Origin: Cryobacterium melibiosiphilum
Lineage (GTDB): Bacteria; Actinomycetota; Actinomycetes; Actinomycetales; Microbacteriaceae
Assembly: GCF_003602235.1 (NCBI RefSeq)
Contig: NZ_QZVS01000097.1
Span: 248,001-312,000, forward strand
DNA length: 64,000 nt
Direction: 5' to 3'
This document shows positions 55,232-63,907 of the stretch, in pieces (position 1 is the stretch's first letter; every line of letters begins with the position of its first letter). Made by a program: the position numbers and the translations under genes. The notes under the pieces are model-generated. The model was not told the DNA's origin. It did no database searches and saw only the letters and a list, made by a program, of their open reading frames with translations.

Positions 55232-57151
55232 ATGGCACTCAACATCGAGGACTATGCCCTGATCAGCGACTGCCATACGGCCGCCCTCGTCGGGCGCGAC
55301 GGCAGCATCGACTGGCTCTGCCTGCCCCGCTACGACTCCGCCTCGATGTTCGGCGCCCTGCTCGGCGACCCGAACCACGGGCGCTGGCAGCTCGCGCCAA
55401 CCTCCGCCCTGACGACGGATGCCGCCGCCCCGCCCGCGGGCACCACCGCCACCCGCGCCTACCGCGGCACCACCTTCATCCTGACCACCGTCTGGACCAC
55501 CCCCGCCGGCCGGGTCGAGGTCACCGACTTCATGCCGCACGGCAACGGCCGGGCCGACGTCGTGCGGCGCGTGCGCGGCATCAGCGGAACCGTCGAGATG
55601 ACGCAGGACCTGCGCATCCGCTTCGGATACGCCACGAGCGTTCCGTGGGTGCGCCAGCTCGACCACAGCGAAGGCGCCTCCCCGGGACCCCACGGGCACG
55701 GCCTGATTGCCGTCGCCGGCCCCGACGCGATCGTCGTGCGCGGGCCGAAGATGCACGCCGACGACCACCGGCACCGCTCGACGTTCACGGTGACCGCCAA
55801 CGAGACGGTTGATATCCAGCTCGCCTGGTATCCCTCCCACCAGCCGATCCCGTTCCCGATCGACGTCGACGCGGCCCTGCGCACCACCGCCGCCTGGTGG
55901 GAAGGCTGGGCCCGCACCTGCAGCCACGATGGCCCGCTGCGCGACCAGGTCGTGCGCAGCATGCTCGTGCTGCGCGCCCTGACCCATGAGGAGACCGGCG
56001 GCATCGTCGCCGCGGCGACGACGTCTCTGCCCGAGCAGGCCGGCGGCGTACGCAATTGGGACTACCGCTATGTCTGGCTGCGCGACGCCAGCCTGACCCT
56101 CGAGGTGCTGCTCTCCCACGGCTACGCCGAGGAGGCCGAGGAGTGGCGGGCCTGGCTGCTGCGCGCGATCGCGGGCGACCCGAACGACGTGCAGATCATG
56201 TACGGGCTCTCCGGCGAGCGCTACCTGCCCGAGCGCTCCCTGACGAGCCTGCCCGGGCACCGTGGCGCCGCGCCCGTGCGGGTCGGCAACGGCGCCGTCG
56301 ACCAGTTTCAGAGCGACGTGATCGGGGAGGTCATGGTCGCCCTGCACTCCGCCCGCGCCGCCGGAGTCACCGAAACGAAGTTCTCCTGGCCGCTGCAGCG
56401 CGCCCTGATGAAATTTCTCGAGGACAACTGGCGCCGCCCCGACCAGGGCATCTGGGAGGTGCGCGGCCCCGCACGCCACTTCACCCATTCCCGGGTCATG
56501 GTCTGGGCGGCCTTCGACCGTGCGGTGCGCGGCATCACCGAGTGCGGCCTGCCCGGCCCGCTGGAGCGCTGGACGGCCCTCCGCGACGAGGTGCGACGCG
56601 ACATCGACGAGAATGGCTTCAACACCGAACTGAACAGCTTCACGCAGTACTACGGCAGCACCGAAGACTCCGGCAGCACCGAGGACCCCGGCAGCACCGA
56701 AGCGGATGCCGCCCTGCTCGTGCTCGCCCAGGTCGGCTTCTGCGCGCCCACCGACCCGCGCATGCTGGGAACCGTCGCCCGCCTCGAGCGGACTCTGCTG
56801 CGGCACGGTCTGCTGCTGCGCTACCGCACCGACTCCGAAACGCAGCCCGACGCGACCGTCGACGGCCTGCCGCCGGGGGAACATCCGTTTCTGGCCTGCT
56901 CGTTCTGGCTCGTCGAGCAGTACGCCCGGTCCGGGCGCGCCGACGACGCCAACGCGCTCATGAGCAGACTGCTCGGGTTCGTCAACGATGTCGGCCTGAT
57001 CTCCGAGGAGTACGACGTGCCGGGCGGCCACCAGATGGGCAACACCCCGCAGGCCCTCTCCCACCTCGCGCTGGTGCGGGCAGCGGATGCCATCGCCGCC
57101 GGCGCCGCTCCCCAGATGACGACCTCCACAGATCAGCACCTTTTGTTGTAG
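55232..57151 (+). CDS. Glycoside hydrolase family 15 enzyme (glucoamylase/trehalase-like)
   Basis: A 639-residue cytosolic enzyme. The N-terminal trehalase-like domain (about 1-190, IEDYALISDCHTAALVGRDG) precedes the (alpha/alpha)6 barrel. Catalytic Glu candidates are in GIWEVRGP (about 410) and LISEEYDVPGG (about 590); YRYVWLRDASLT is also conserved. Mycobacterial relatives act on trehalose. A repeat GSTEDS-GSTEDP-GSTEAD (about 475-492) inserts into the barrel and is unusual. Together with otsAB it suggests trehalose turnover. Confidence 0.9.
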   Translation: MALNIEDYALISDCHTAALVGRDGSIDWLCLPRYDSASMFGALLGDPNHGRWQLAPTSALTTDAAAPPAGTTATRAYRGTTFILTTVWTTPAGRVEVTDFMPHGNGRADVVRRVRGISGTVEMTQDLRIRFGYATSVPWVRQLDHSEGASPGPHGHGLIAVAGPDAIVVRGPKMHADDHRHRSTFTVTANETVDIQLAWYPSHQPIPFPIDVDAALRTTAAWWEGWARTCSHDGPLRDQVVRSMLVLRALTHEETGGIVAAATTSLPEQAGGVRNWDYRYVWLRDASLTLEVLLSHGYAEEAEEWRAWLLRAIAGDPNDVQIMYGLSGERYLPERSLTSLPGHRGAAPVRVGNGAVDQFQSDVIGEVMVALHSARAAGVTETKFSWPLQRALMKFLEDNWRRPDQGIWEVRGPARHFTHSRVMVWAAFDRAVRGITECGLPGPLERWTALRDEVRRDIDENGFNTELNSFTQYYGSTEDSGSTEDPGSTEADAALLVLAQVGFCAPTDPRMLGTVARLERTLLRHGLLLRYRTDSETQPDATVDGLPPGEHPFLACSFWLVEQYARSGRADDANALMSRLLGFVNDVGLISEEYDVPGGHQMGNTPQALSHLALVRAADAIAAGAAPQMTTSTDQHLLL

Positions 57152-57196
57152 GTATTCTTCAGCGGCGGGTGCCGGTCGAATTCTAAGTTGGAAACC

Positions 57197-57874
57197 ATGA
57201 CCGACACCATCCACGCTCGCAGTGACCGCCCCAGCCGCGCCCGCCGCGTGCTGCCTGCCCGCGACCTCGCCCAGATCGCCATCTTCGCCGCTTTGATCGC
57301 CGCGCTCGGTCTGGCCGGCCCCCTCAACATCGGCCCGGTGCCGATCACACTGCAGAGCATGGGCGTGATGCTTGCCGGCGCGATCCTCGGACCGCGCAAG
57401 GGCACGCTCGCGCTGCTGCTGTTCCTCGCCCTGACCGCGGTCGGACTGCCGTTGCTCGCCGGTGGGCGCGGCGGAATCGGCCCCTTCACCGTCAGCCCGG
57501 CCGCCGGCTACCTGTACGGCTGGCTGCTCGGAGCCTTCGTGATCGGCCACCTCACCGCCCGGCTGATGCCCAAATACCCGTTCTGGCCGGCCCTCGGGGC
57601 CACGATCCTCGGCGGCATCGGCGCCGTCTACCTGCTCGGCATCCCCGTCATGGCCTTCAACCTCGGCCTGCCACTGTGGACCGCGGCCAGCCTCAACGTC
57701 GCCTTCATCCCCGGAGACCTCATCAAGGTCGTCGTCACCGTGCTCGTCGCCGGCCAGGTGCACCGTGCCTACCCGGGACTCATCGCCCGCATCGGCCGCC
57801 CCCGGAACCCCGCCGACGCCGGCAGTACCACCGGCAGCGCCAGCACCACCGGCAGCACAAGCACCACCGCGTGA
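57197..57874 (+). CDS. bioY: Biotin ECF transporter substrate-binding (S) subunit
   Basis: A 225-residue membrane protein from the ATG at 57197. Six helices, with IAALGLAGPLNIGPVPITLQSMGVMLAGAILGPR and GIGPFTVSPAAGYLYGWLLGAF as in BioY. The C-terminus ends in a Ser/Thr/Gly repeat (STTGSASTTGSTSTTA). It overlaps bioM by GTGA. Binds biotin in the membrane. Confidence 0.95.
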   Translation: MTDTIHARSDRPSRARRVLPARDLAQIAIFAALIAALGLAGPLNIGPVPITLQSMGVMLAGAILGPRKGTLALLLFLALTAVGLPLLAGGRGGIGPFTVSPAAGYLYGWLLGAFVIGHLTARLMPKYPFWPALGATILGGIGAVYLLGIPVMAFNLGLPLWTAASLNVAFIPGDLIKVVVTVLVAGQVHRAYPGLIARIGRPRNPADAGSTTGSASTTGSTSTTA

Positions 57875-58563
57875 GTTCGATCACCTTCGACCGGGTCTCG
57901 CACCGTTTCGAGGGCGCAGCCGCGTCCGGGTACACGCTGCGGGACATCCGCCTGACCCTCACCGAGAGCCGCATCGGCATCGTCGGTGCCAACGGCTCGG
58001 GCAAGTCCACCCTCGTGCGCATGATCAACGGCCTGGTCACACCGACCGAGGGCAGCGTGACCGTCGACGGCCTCAGCGTGAAAAAGCAGGCCCGCGAGGT
58101 GCGGCGCCGGGTCGGCTTCATCTTCACCAACCCCGACAACCAGATCGTCATGCCCACGGTCGAAGAGGATGTCGCTTTCACCCTGCGCCGCCGCGGCCTG
58201 AGCGCCGCCGAGATCGCCGAACGCACCGCGCGCACGCTCGACAGGTTCGGCCTCACCGCGCTGGCCGACCGCCCCGCGCACCGGCTCTCCGGCGGACAGA
58301 AGCAGCTGCTCGCCCTCGCCGCGGTACTCGTCGCCGAGCCCGCGATCGTGGTCGCCGACGAGCCGACCACCCTGCTCGACGCCCGTAACACCCGTCGCAT
58401 CCAGGAACTCCTGCGCACCCTCAGCCAGCAACTCATCGTCGTCACCCACCAGCTCGACCTGCTCGACGACTTCGACCGCGTCATCGTGGTCGAGAACGGC
58501 GAGGTTGTCGCCGACGACCGGCCCGCGATCGCCCTCGGCGCCTACCGCGCGCTGCTGTCGTGA
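57871..58563 (+). CDS. bioM: Biotin ECF transporter ATPase
   Basis: A 230-residue ABC ATPase starting at GTG in the GTGA overlap with bioY. Walker A GANGSGKSTL, signature LSGGQKQLLALA, Walker B AIVVADEPTTLLD. The Q-helix region FTNPDNQIVMPTVEEDVAF is typical of ECF ATPases. Supplies energy for BioY. Confidence 0.95.
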   Translation: MSSITFDRVSHRFEGAAASGYTLRDIRLTLTESRIGIVGANGSGKSTLVRMINGLVTPTEGSVTVDGLSVKKQAREVRRRVGFIFTNPDNQIVMPTVEEDVAFTLRRRGLSAAEIAERTARTLDRFGLTALADRPAHRLSGGQKQLLALAAVLVAEPAIVVADEPTTLLDARNTRRIQELLRTLSQQLIVVTHQLDLLDDFDRVIVVENGEVVADDRPAIALGAYRALLS

Positions 58564-58597
58564 CAACCCTGCTGTCGTGACAACCCTGCTCTCGTGA
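58560..58597 (+). repeat. Duplicated bioM-bioN junction with two six-codon mini-ORFs
   Basis: From 58560, GTG-ACA-ACC-CTG-CTG-TCG-TGA (58560-58580) is followed, with GTGA overlap, by a near copy ending at 58597, which overlaps the bioN GTG at 58594. The bioM stop itself is the first GTGA. The result is three linked stop/start overlaps. Confidence 0.85.
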
Positions 58598-59187
58598 TCG
58601 GCCTCTACAGCCCGGGAACCTCCCTGATCCACCGGGCCCCCACCCTGCTGAAACTGCTGCTGCTCTCCCTCGGCGTCGGAGTCGTCGCCCTGTTCGGCGA
58701 TCCCCGCCAGCTCGGCGTCGCATTGATCGTGGTCGTCGCCCTGTTCATCATCGCCGGGGTACCGCTGAAGGCATCCGTTCGCCAGATCGCCCCGATTTTA
58801 TGGATGCTGCTGCTCGCGGTCCCCGTTCAGGCCCTGCTCGCCGGGTGGCTGGTCGCCGGGTTGATGGCCGGGCGGCTGCTGATCGCCGTCGCCCTCGCCG
58901 CCCTGTTCACCCTCACGACCACGGTCACGGCGGTGCTCGAGGCCTTCGACCAGCTGCTGCGACCGTTTTCGCGCTGGATCGACGCCGAGCGGGTGGGTCT
59001 GCTGGTGGCGCTGACCATCCGCTGCATTCCGCTCGTCACCGAGATCGTGAGCGAGGTTCTCGAAGCCCGCACAGCCCGCGGCACCCGCGGCACCCTGCGG
59101 GCCCTCGCCGTTCCGGTGATCGTGCGCTCCCTGTATGCCGCGGATGCCCTCGGCGAGGCCCTCGCGGCCCGGGGCGTCGACGACTGA
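58594..59187 (+). CDS. bioN: Biotin ECF transporter transmembrane (T) subunit
   Basis: A 197-residue protein with five helices. The ECF T-component signature is in the cytosolic end (RTARGTRGT and SLYAADALGEALAARG, Ala-Arg-Gly motifs). GTG start joined to bioM through the mini-ORFs. Couples BioM to BioY. Confidence 0.93.
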   Translation: MIGLYSPGTSLIHRAPTLLKLLLLSLGVGVVALFGDPRQLGVALIVVVALFIIAGVPLKASVRQIAPILWMLLLAVPVQALLAGWLVAGLMAGRLLIAVALAALFTLTTTVTAVLEAFDQLLRPFSRWIDAERVGLLVALTIRCIPLVTEIVSEVLEARTARGTRGTLRALAVPVIVRSLYAADALGEALAARGVDD

Positions 59188-59283
59188 CCCACCCCAGCCA
59201 CCGCCCCAGGCACCCTCAGCCCACTCATAGCCAGAACGTGACAGGGTAGTGGAGCCTCACCCGCCCTCTGCAGAGAGAATGTC

Positions 59284-60297
59284 GTGCCCAAACTTGCCCT
59301 AAAGATTTCCGCCATCGCCACCATCCTCGGGGTGGCTCTCGTTCTCACCGGCTGCACCAGCGACACCGAGAGCACCGACACCACGACGAACGCGGCCGCG
59401 AACGCGTCGACCGAGGAGTGCACCGAGAGCGGCTCCGCCTCGGACTCCATCGACGTCACCGGTGACTTTGGCGCCGAACCGGTCGTCAGCTTCGAATCCC
59501 CGCTGACCGCGACCGACACCGAGCGCACGGTCACCATTGCCGGCACCGGCACCGAAGAGGCGTCGACCCACCGGCTCGTCGAGGTCTCCCTCATCGGTTT
59601 CAGCGCCACCACGGGCGAACCCATCATCACCAGCGGCTGGGACGACACCGCCACCTCGGCCTACATCAACGTCGACGAGACGCAGGAGCTCGAGGGCCTC
59701 GCCCGCGCCGTCAACTGCGCCGTCGTCGGCGACCGCGTGACCGTGGTCATCCCCCCGGCCGATGCCTTCGGCACGGCCGGCCAGACCGACCTCGGCATCA
59801 CCGCCGACGACTCCATGGTCTTCGTGATGGACGTCAAGAGCATCGTGCCCCAGACGGCGACCGGAACCGACGAGGCCGCCGTTGACGGCCTCCCCACCGT
59901 GGAACTGGCCGAAGATGGCGCACCGAGCATCACGATCCCCGACGCCGAGGCACCGACCGACCTGAAGATCGAGACCCTCAAGACCGGTGACGGCGCCGTC
60001 GTCGCCTCGGGCGATACGGTCGCCCTCGAGTACACCGGCGTGCTCTGGAAGAACGGCGAAGAGTTCGACTCGTCCTGGGCTAACGCCGGGCTCGTGCAGT
60101 TCCCGACCACCGGCGTGGTCGAGGGCTTCGGCGCGGCCATGGTCGGCCAGACCGTCGGCTCGCAGGTGCTCGCCGTCATTCCCCCCGACCAGGGTTACGG
60201 CGAAGCGGGTTCCGGCGACCTGATTAGCGCCACCGACACGCTCGTCTTCGTGCTCGATATCGTGGCTGTCACGTACCCTGCCGCCACCACGGAATAA
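59284..60297 (+). CDS. FKBP-type peptidyl-prolyl isomerase lipoprotein
   Basis: A 337-residue lipoprotein (LVLTGC, Cys at about 24) with a Thr/Ser/Glu-rich linker. A divergent FKBP-like domain (about 60-185) precedes a complete FKBP domain (about 215-330) with VALEYTGVLWKNGEEFDSSW and GYGEAGSGDLISATDTLVFVLDI. Probably assists folding of exported proteins. GTG start at 59284. Confidence 0.9.
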   Translation: MPKLALKISAIATILGVALVLTGCTSDTESTDTTTNAAANASTEECTESGSASDSIDVTGDFGAEPVVSFESPLTATDTERTVTIAGTGTEEASTHRLVEVSLIGFSATTGEPIITSGWDDTATSAYINVDETQELEGLARAVNCAVVGDRVTVVIPPADAFGTAGQTDLGITADDSMVFVMDVKSIVPQTATGTDEAAVDGLPTVELAEDGAPSITIPDAEAPTDLKIETLKTGDGAVVASGDTVALEYTGVLWKNGEEFDSSWANAGLVQFPTTGVVEGFGAAMVGQTVGSQVLAVIPPDQGYGEAGSGDLISATDTLVFVLDIVAVTYPAATTE

Positions 60298-60338
60298 CAG
60301 CCGGCGAAGAGCCACACGACCCGGCGCGTGAGCGCCAC

Positions 60339-60370
60339 TCCGGGCCGCCCGCCGTGACAGGCGGCCCGGA
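60339..60370. terminator. Strong hairpin after the FKBP gene
   Basis: TCCGGGCCGCC and GGCGGCCCGGA form a perfect 11-bp stem around ten bases, 42 bp past the stop. No T-run; may end or stabilise the transcript. Confidence 0.45.
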
Positions 60371-60512
60371 ACGTGACAGGGTGGAGAGACGAGCGCGACC
60401 CATTCGGGTGCCGCGCCAGTCACTCTGTAATACCCTGAAACACTCTGAAAGAGGCAACCCCCTGAGCTCCAACGTCACGACGACCCCGACCCCGACCACA
60501 CGGACTGAGACC

Positions 60513-60887
60513 ATGAACGCAATCCCGGCCACCCCCAAGCCCGAGACGATCGACGAGTATATCGCCGCCATCGCCGAGCCGCTCGGTTCCATCGCCGCAA
60601 CGCTGCGCGCGAAGTTCGATGAGGGACTGCCGGGAACGACCGCGCAACTGTGGCATGGACATCCGGTCTGGCTGGCTGACGGAGTTCCCGTCGCGGGGTT
60701 CAAGGCGTACGCCAACTTCGTCACCCTGCTGCTCTGGCGCGGCCAGCGCATCGAGGATGCCTCGGGCAAGCTCGATGCGAGCGGCGGGGCCGAAATGGGT
60801 TCGGTCAAACTGCGCGTCGCCGACGACGTCGACGCGGCCCTGTTCGATGACTGGCTGCGCCAGTTGCGCGAGCTCAACGCGTCCTAG
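60513..60887 (+). CDS. DUF1801 protein
   Basis: A 124-residue protein from the ATG at 60513; a longer frame upstream lacks conservation. TIDEYIAAIAEPLGSIAATLRAKF and LWHGHPVWLADG resemble DUF1801/YdhG-like proteins. Soluble, function unknown. A 14-bp repeat shared with the FKBP upstream region lies at 60369-60382. Confidence 0.82.
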   Translation: MNAIPATPKPETIDEYIAAIAEPLGSIAATLRAKFDEGLPGTTAQLWHGHPVWLADGVPVAGFKAYANFVTLLLWRGQRIEDASGKLDASGGAEMGSVKLRVADDVDAALFDDWLRQLRELNAS

Positions 60888-60944
60888 CGGCTCGCGCTCA
60901 CTCGGGCAATACTGTCCTCTTGACGAGTTCCCGAGAGGATCATC

Positions 60945-61379
60945 ATGGACCGCATGATTGACGAGGACCTGCGGCAGAGCGCCGCTGCAACCGCCCCGAT
61001 CACGGACTGGCGCATCGAGGTCGTCTCGATCCCGGTCACCGACGTCGACCGGGCCAAGGCCTTCTACGTCGACCAGGTCGGCTTTACCGCCGACCACGAC
61101 CACCAGGTGAACGAGAACCTGCGTTTCGTGCAGCTGACCCCGCCCGGTTCGGCCTGCTCCATCGTCATCGGCACCGGCCTGACGACCATGACCCCCGGCT
61201 CGCAGCGGGACCTCATGGTCGTCATCCCGAACGCCGACGACGCGCGCGCCCACCTGCTCGCCCGCGGCGTCGAGGCGAGCGAGGTCGACGAGCAGGAATG
61301 GGGCCGTTTCGTCTACTTCGCCGATCCTGACGGCAATACCTGGGCCTTGCAGGAACTGCCGAACTACGCGCAGTCGTAG
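60945..61379 (+). CDS. VOC (glyoxalase/bleomycin-resistance fold) protein
   Basis: A 144-residue protein. WRIEVVSIPVTDVDRAKAFYVDQVGF and GRFVYFADPDGNTWALQEL are the paired betaalphabetabetabeta motifs, the latter holding a metal-binding Glu. A 20-residue N-terminal tail precedes. GAGAGGATC lies before the ATG. Substrate unknown. Confidence 0.9.
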   Translation: MDRMIDEDLRQSAAATAPITDWRIEVVSIPVTDVDRAKAFYVDQVGFTADHDHQVNENLRFVQLTPPGSACSIVIGTGLTTMTPGSQRDLMVVIPNADDARAHLLARGVEASEVDEQEWGRFVYFADPDGNTWALQELPNYAQS

Positions 61380-61418
61380 ACCTGCGCGTTGGCCCACGAG
61401 TAGGCGTAGGATTCGGCG

Positions 61419-61877
61419 ATGGCAACATGGCAGCAGGTAGAAGCGGATGCCCCGGCGTTCGCCGCCCGGGTGCAGGAACGTTTCGACGCGGGCACCAACA
61501 AAACCATTGCGACGCTGCGCAAAGACGGCGGGCCGCGTATCAGCGGCACCGAGCTCCTCTTCAGCGACGGGCGCATCACCCTCGGCATGATGCCGCACTC
61601 CCATAAACTGCACGACGTTTTGCGGGACCCACGCGTCGCCATCCACTGCCCCACGCTGGAGCCGCCGGCCGGTGAGCCCTCGGCGTGGGAAGGCGACGCC
61701 AAAATCGCCGGACGGCTCGTTGCGATTGCGGCCCTACCGGACGAACCGCCCGGGGCGTCGAGCTTCACCGTCGACCTCGACGAGGTCGCGCTCACCTACG
61801 TCGACGCGAGCAACACGCACCTCGTGATCGAGTCGTGGCACGACGGGCGCGGCTGGAGCAAGGTCGTGCGCGAGTAA
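61419..61877 (+). CDS. Pyridoxamine 5'-phosphate oxidase-like flavin protein
   Basis: A 152-residue split-barrel protein. NKTIATLRKDGGPRISGTEL and PHSHKLHDVLRDPRVAIHC match the PNPOx/F420-dependent oxidoreductase superfamily. Cofactor (FMN or F420) cannot be told. Ends before the 61.9-kb terminator. Confidence 0.88.
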   Translation: MATWQQVEADAPAFAARVQERFDAGTNKTIATLRKDGGPRISGTELLFSDGRITLGMMPHSHKLHDVLRDPRVAIHCPTLEPPAGEPSAWEGDAKIAGRLVAIAALPDEPPGASSFTVDLDEVALTYVDASNTHLVIESWHDGRGWSKVVRE

Positions 61878-61896
61878 CCGCGCCCGAGCACGCACG

Positions 61897-61928
61897 AAAA
61901 GGCCCGCGTCACTCGACGCGGGCCTTTT
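61897..61928. terminator. Bidirectional intrinsic terminator
   Basis: AAAAGGCCCGCGTC and GACGCGGGCCTTTT form a perfect 14-bp stem around ACTC between convergent genes, with U-tracts possible in both directions. Confidence 0.93.
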
Positions 61929-61948
61929 GATTGAGCTACGAACGGTGA

Positions 61949-62845
61949 CTAGCTGGTGAGGCCGTCCACGTACTCCTGGTTGTCTTCGATCCACTGCGCG
62001 ACGATGGGGGCATAGTCCGAACCGTCGTAGTCGACGAACATGGCTTCCTCGAGCGTGTACAGCAGCTCGAGGTCCATCTCGAAGCCTTCGATCCAGCCGC
62101 TGGCTTCCGGGAAGTTCTCGGAGAAGTCGGCGCTGCCGAAGGAGTGCAGGCTCTCGACGGACTCGAGGGTGCCTTCGGGGTCTTCGAGGTTCTTGATCGG
62201 GAACGAACCGTATGCCCAGTGCGGCTCCCAGAGGGTCACGACGACGTTCTCGCCGGCGTCCGTGGCTGCCTTGAGCTCGGTCAGCATGGCCGCGGTCGAC
62301 GAGGTCGTGAACTCCATGCCCTCGAGGCCGTAGCTCGGAATGACGCGGTCTTCGGTCGCGGCGGTCAGGCCGGCCCCGGCCTCGATGCCCACGATCTGGT
62401 TGTTGAACAGGTCCGCGTTCTCGGCGAGTTCGGCGAGCGAGTCGATGGGAGCATCCTCGTTCACGGCGATGGTCAGCTTGGATTCGTTGTTCCAGGCGCC
62501 GAGGTCGGTGATCTCGTCGCCGTAGGTTTCGAGGTACTCGCCGTGGGTGTCGGGCAGCCAGATGTCCATGGTGAGGTCATAGTCGCTCGAGGAGAGGCCT
62601 TCGTAGACGGCGGCGACGTCGGCGTACTCGAGCTCGACGTTGTAGCCCTTCTCGTCGAGAATGGCCTTCCACAGTTCGGAGACGGCGATACCCTCGTCCC
62701 AACCGTTGAAGACAGCGAGGCTCATGTCCTGCTGGTCGCCGTTGGACGCGGTCTCCACTTCGGCTTCCGCCGATGACGAGCAGCCCGCGAGGGCGAGGAG
62801 CGAGACCGCGCCAAGCGCGATGAGGGGTGTTGAACGAATTTTCAT
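61949..62845 (-). CDS. proX: Glycine betaine/proline-betaine ABC transporter substrate-binding lipoprotein
   Basis: A 298-residue lipoprotein (LALAGC, Cys at about 21). The ATG at 62845 follows GAAAGG; a longer frame is not conserved. OpuAC-type domain with Trp-containing loops (FNGWDEG, DIWLPDTHG, LWEPHWAYG) that form the aromatic cage for quaternary amines. Third gene of proV-proW-proX, 150 bp after proW. Confidence 0.93.
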   Translation of the reverse strand: MKIRSTPLIALGAVSLLALAGCSSSAEAEVETASNGDQQDMSLAVFNGWDEGIAVSELWKAILDEKGYNVELEYADVAAVYEGLSSSDYDLTMDIWLPDTHGEYLETYGDEITDLGAWNNESKLTIAVNEDAPIDSLAELAENADLFNNQIVGIEAGAGLTAATEDRVIPSYGLEGMEFTTSSTAAMLTELKAATDAGENVVVTLWEPHWAYGSFPIKNLEDPEGTLESVESLHSFGSADFSENFPEASGWIEGFEMDLELLYTLEEAMFVDYDGSDYAPIVAQWIEDNQEYVDGLTS

Positions 62846-62995
62846 GTGTCTACCTTTCGTGCCACCCGCTGCGGGTGACTGGGGATTGACTCTTGGTGCG
62901 TACGCCGGTTCGCAGGGAGCCGGCGCACAGGGGAAACGGATGCGGGGCATCCGTCAGTATGGGAGAGGCTCGATATCGCGCTCGAGACCAGGGCT

Positions 62996-63907
62996 CTAGA
63001 CCAGGGCGGGTGCGGGTGCCGACACGGATGCCGCAGGCAGGCCCGGAGCCTTGCGCCGGGCGAGCATGCGCCCGAGCGGGGTGTCCCCCGTGCCGAGCGC
63101 GGCCGTAATGCGGTCGAGGTAGATCGCGAGGATCACCACGGCGAAACCGGCTTCGAACCCAAGGGCGACATCGAGGCGCGACAGGCTGGCCACGATCTCG
63201 CCGCCGAGCGCGCCCGCGCCGACCATACCGGCGATGACGACCATCGAAAGCGACAGCATGATGACCTGGTTGATGCCGGCCATGATCGTGGGCGTCGCCA
63301 GCGGCAACTGGATCTGACGCAGGATGCGCCACGGGCTCGCGCCGAAGGCCTGGCCGGCCTCGACGACCTCCTTGTCGACGCCGCGGATGCCGAGTTCGGT
63401 CAGCCGCACCCCGGGGGCCATGGCGAAGATGATGGTCGCCACGATGCCGGGAACCTCGCCGACCCGAAACAGGATCAGTGCCGGAACCAGATAGACGAAG
63501 GCCGGCATGGTCTGCAGAAAGTCGAGGATCGGCCGGATGATGCTCGACGCGGCGGAGGACTTGGCCGCGAGGACACCGAGCGGGATGCTGATGGCGATGG
63601 CGATGATACTTGCCACGAGAACGAGAGCGAGTGTGGCCATCGCGTTCTCCCACTGGTTGACGCCGAGGATGAGCCCGAGGCCGATCACGGTTCCGACCGC
63701 GAACTTCCAGCCGCGGGTCGCGAGCCCCAGGGCCGCCGCGAGCGCGATGATCACGTAGAACGGCGGGGCAACGAGCAGAAAGTTGACGCCCCCGAAGGCG
63801 CCGTCGACGATCACCTTGATGAAGTCGAAGACGAACCCGAAGGTGACCGTGATCCAGTCGATGAAGCTCGCGATCCACGTGCCGAGGGGAATTCTGAAGT
63901 CGTTCAC
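62996..63907 (-). CDS. proW: Glycine betaine ABC transporter permease
   Basis: A 303-residue permease with about six helices. The BPD-type EAA loop is in KEVVEAGQAFGASPWRILRQIQLP. GTG start overlaps the proV stop (GTGA). Short Ala/Pro tail. Membrane part of an osmoprotectant importer. Confidence 0.94.
   Translation of the reverse strand: MNDFRIPLGTWIASFIDWITVTFGFVFDFIKVIVDGAFGGVNFLLVAPPFYVIIALAAALGLATRGWKFAVGTVIGLGLILGVNQWENAMATLALVLVASIIAIAISIPLGVLAAKSSAASSIIRPILDFLQTMPAFVYLVPALILFRVGEVPGIVATIIFAMAPGVRLTELGIRGVDKEVVEAGQAFGASPWRILRQIQLPLATPTIMAGINQVIMLSLSMVVIAGMVGAGALGGEIVASLSRLDVALGFEAGFAVVILAIYLDRITAALGTGDTPLGRMLARRKAPGLPAASVSAPAPALV

Noticed and set aside
55202..57763. An 853-codon minus frame opposite the GH15 and bioY genes
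   Set aside because: Spans two well-supported genes on the other strand and has no recognisable domain.
61949..62950. A longer N-terminus for proX starting at 62950
   Set aside because: The lipoprotein signal begins at MKIRS (62845) and has its own ribosome site; the extension is Pro/Arg-rich and unlike a signal peptide.
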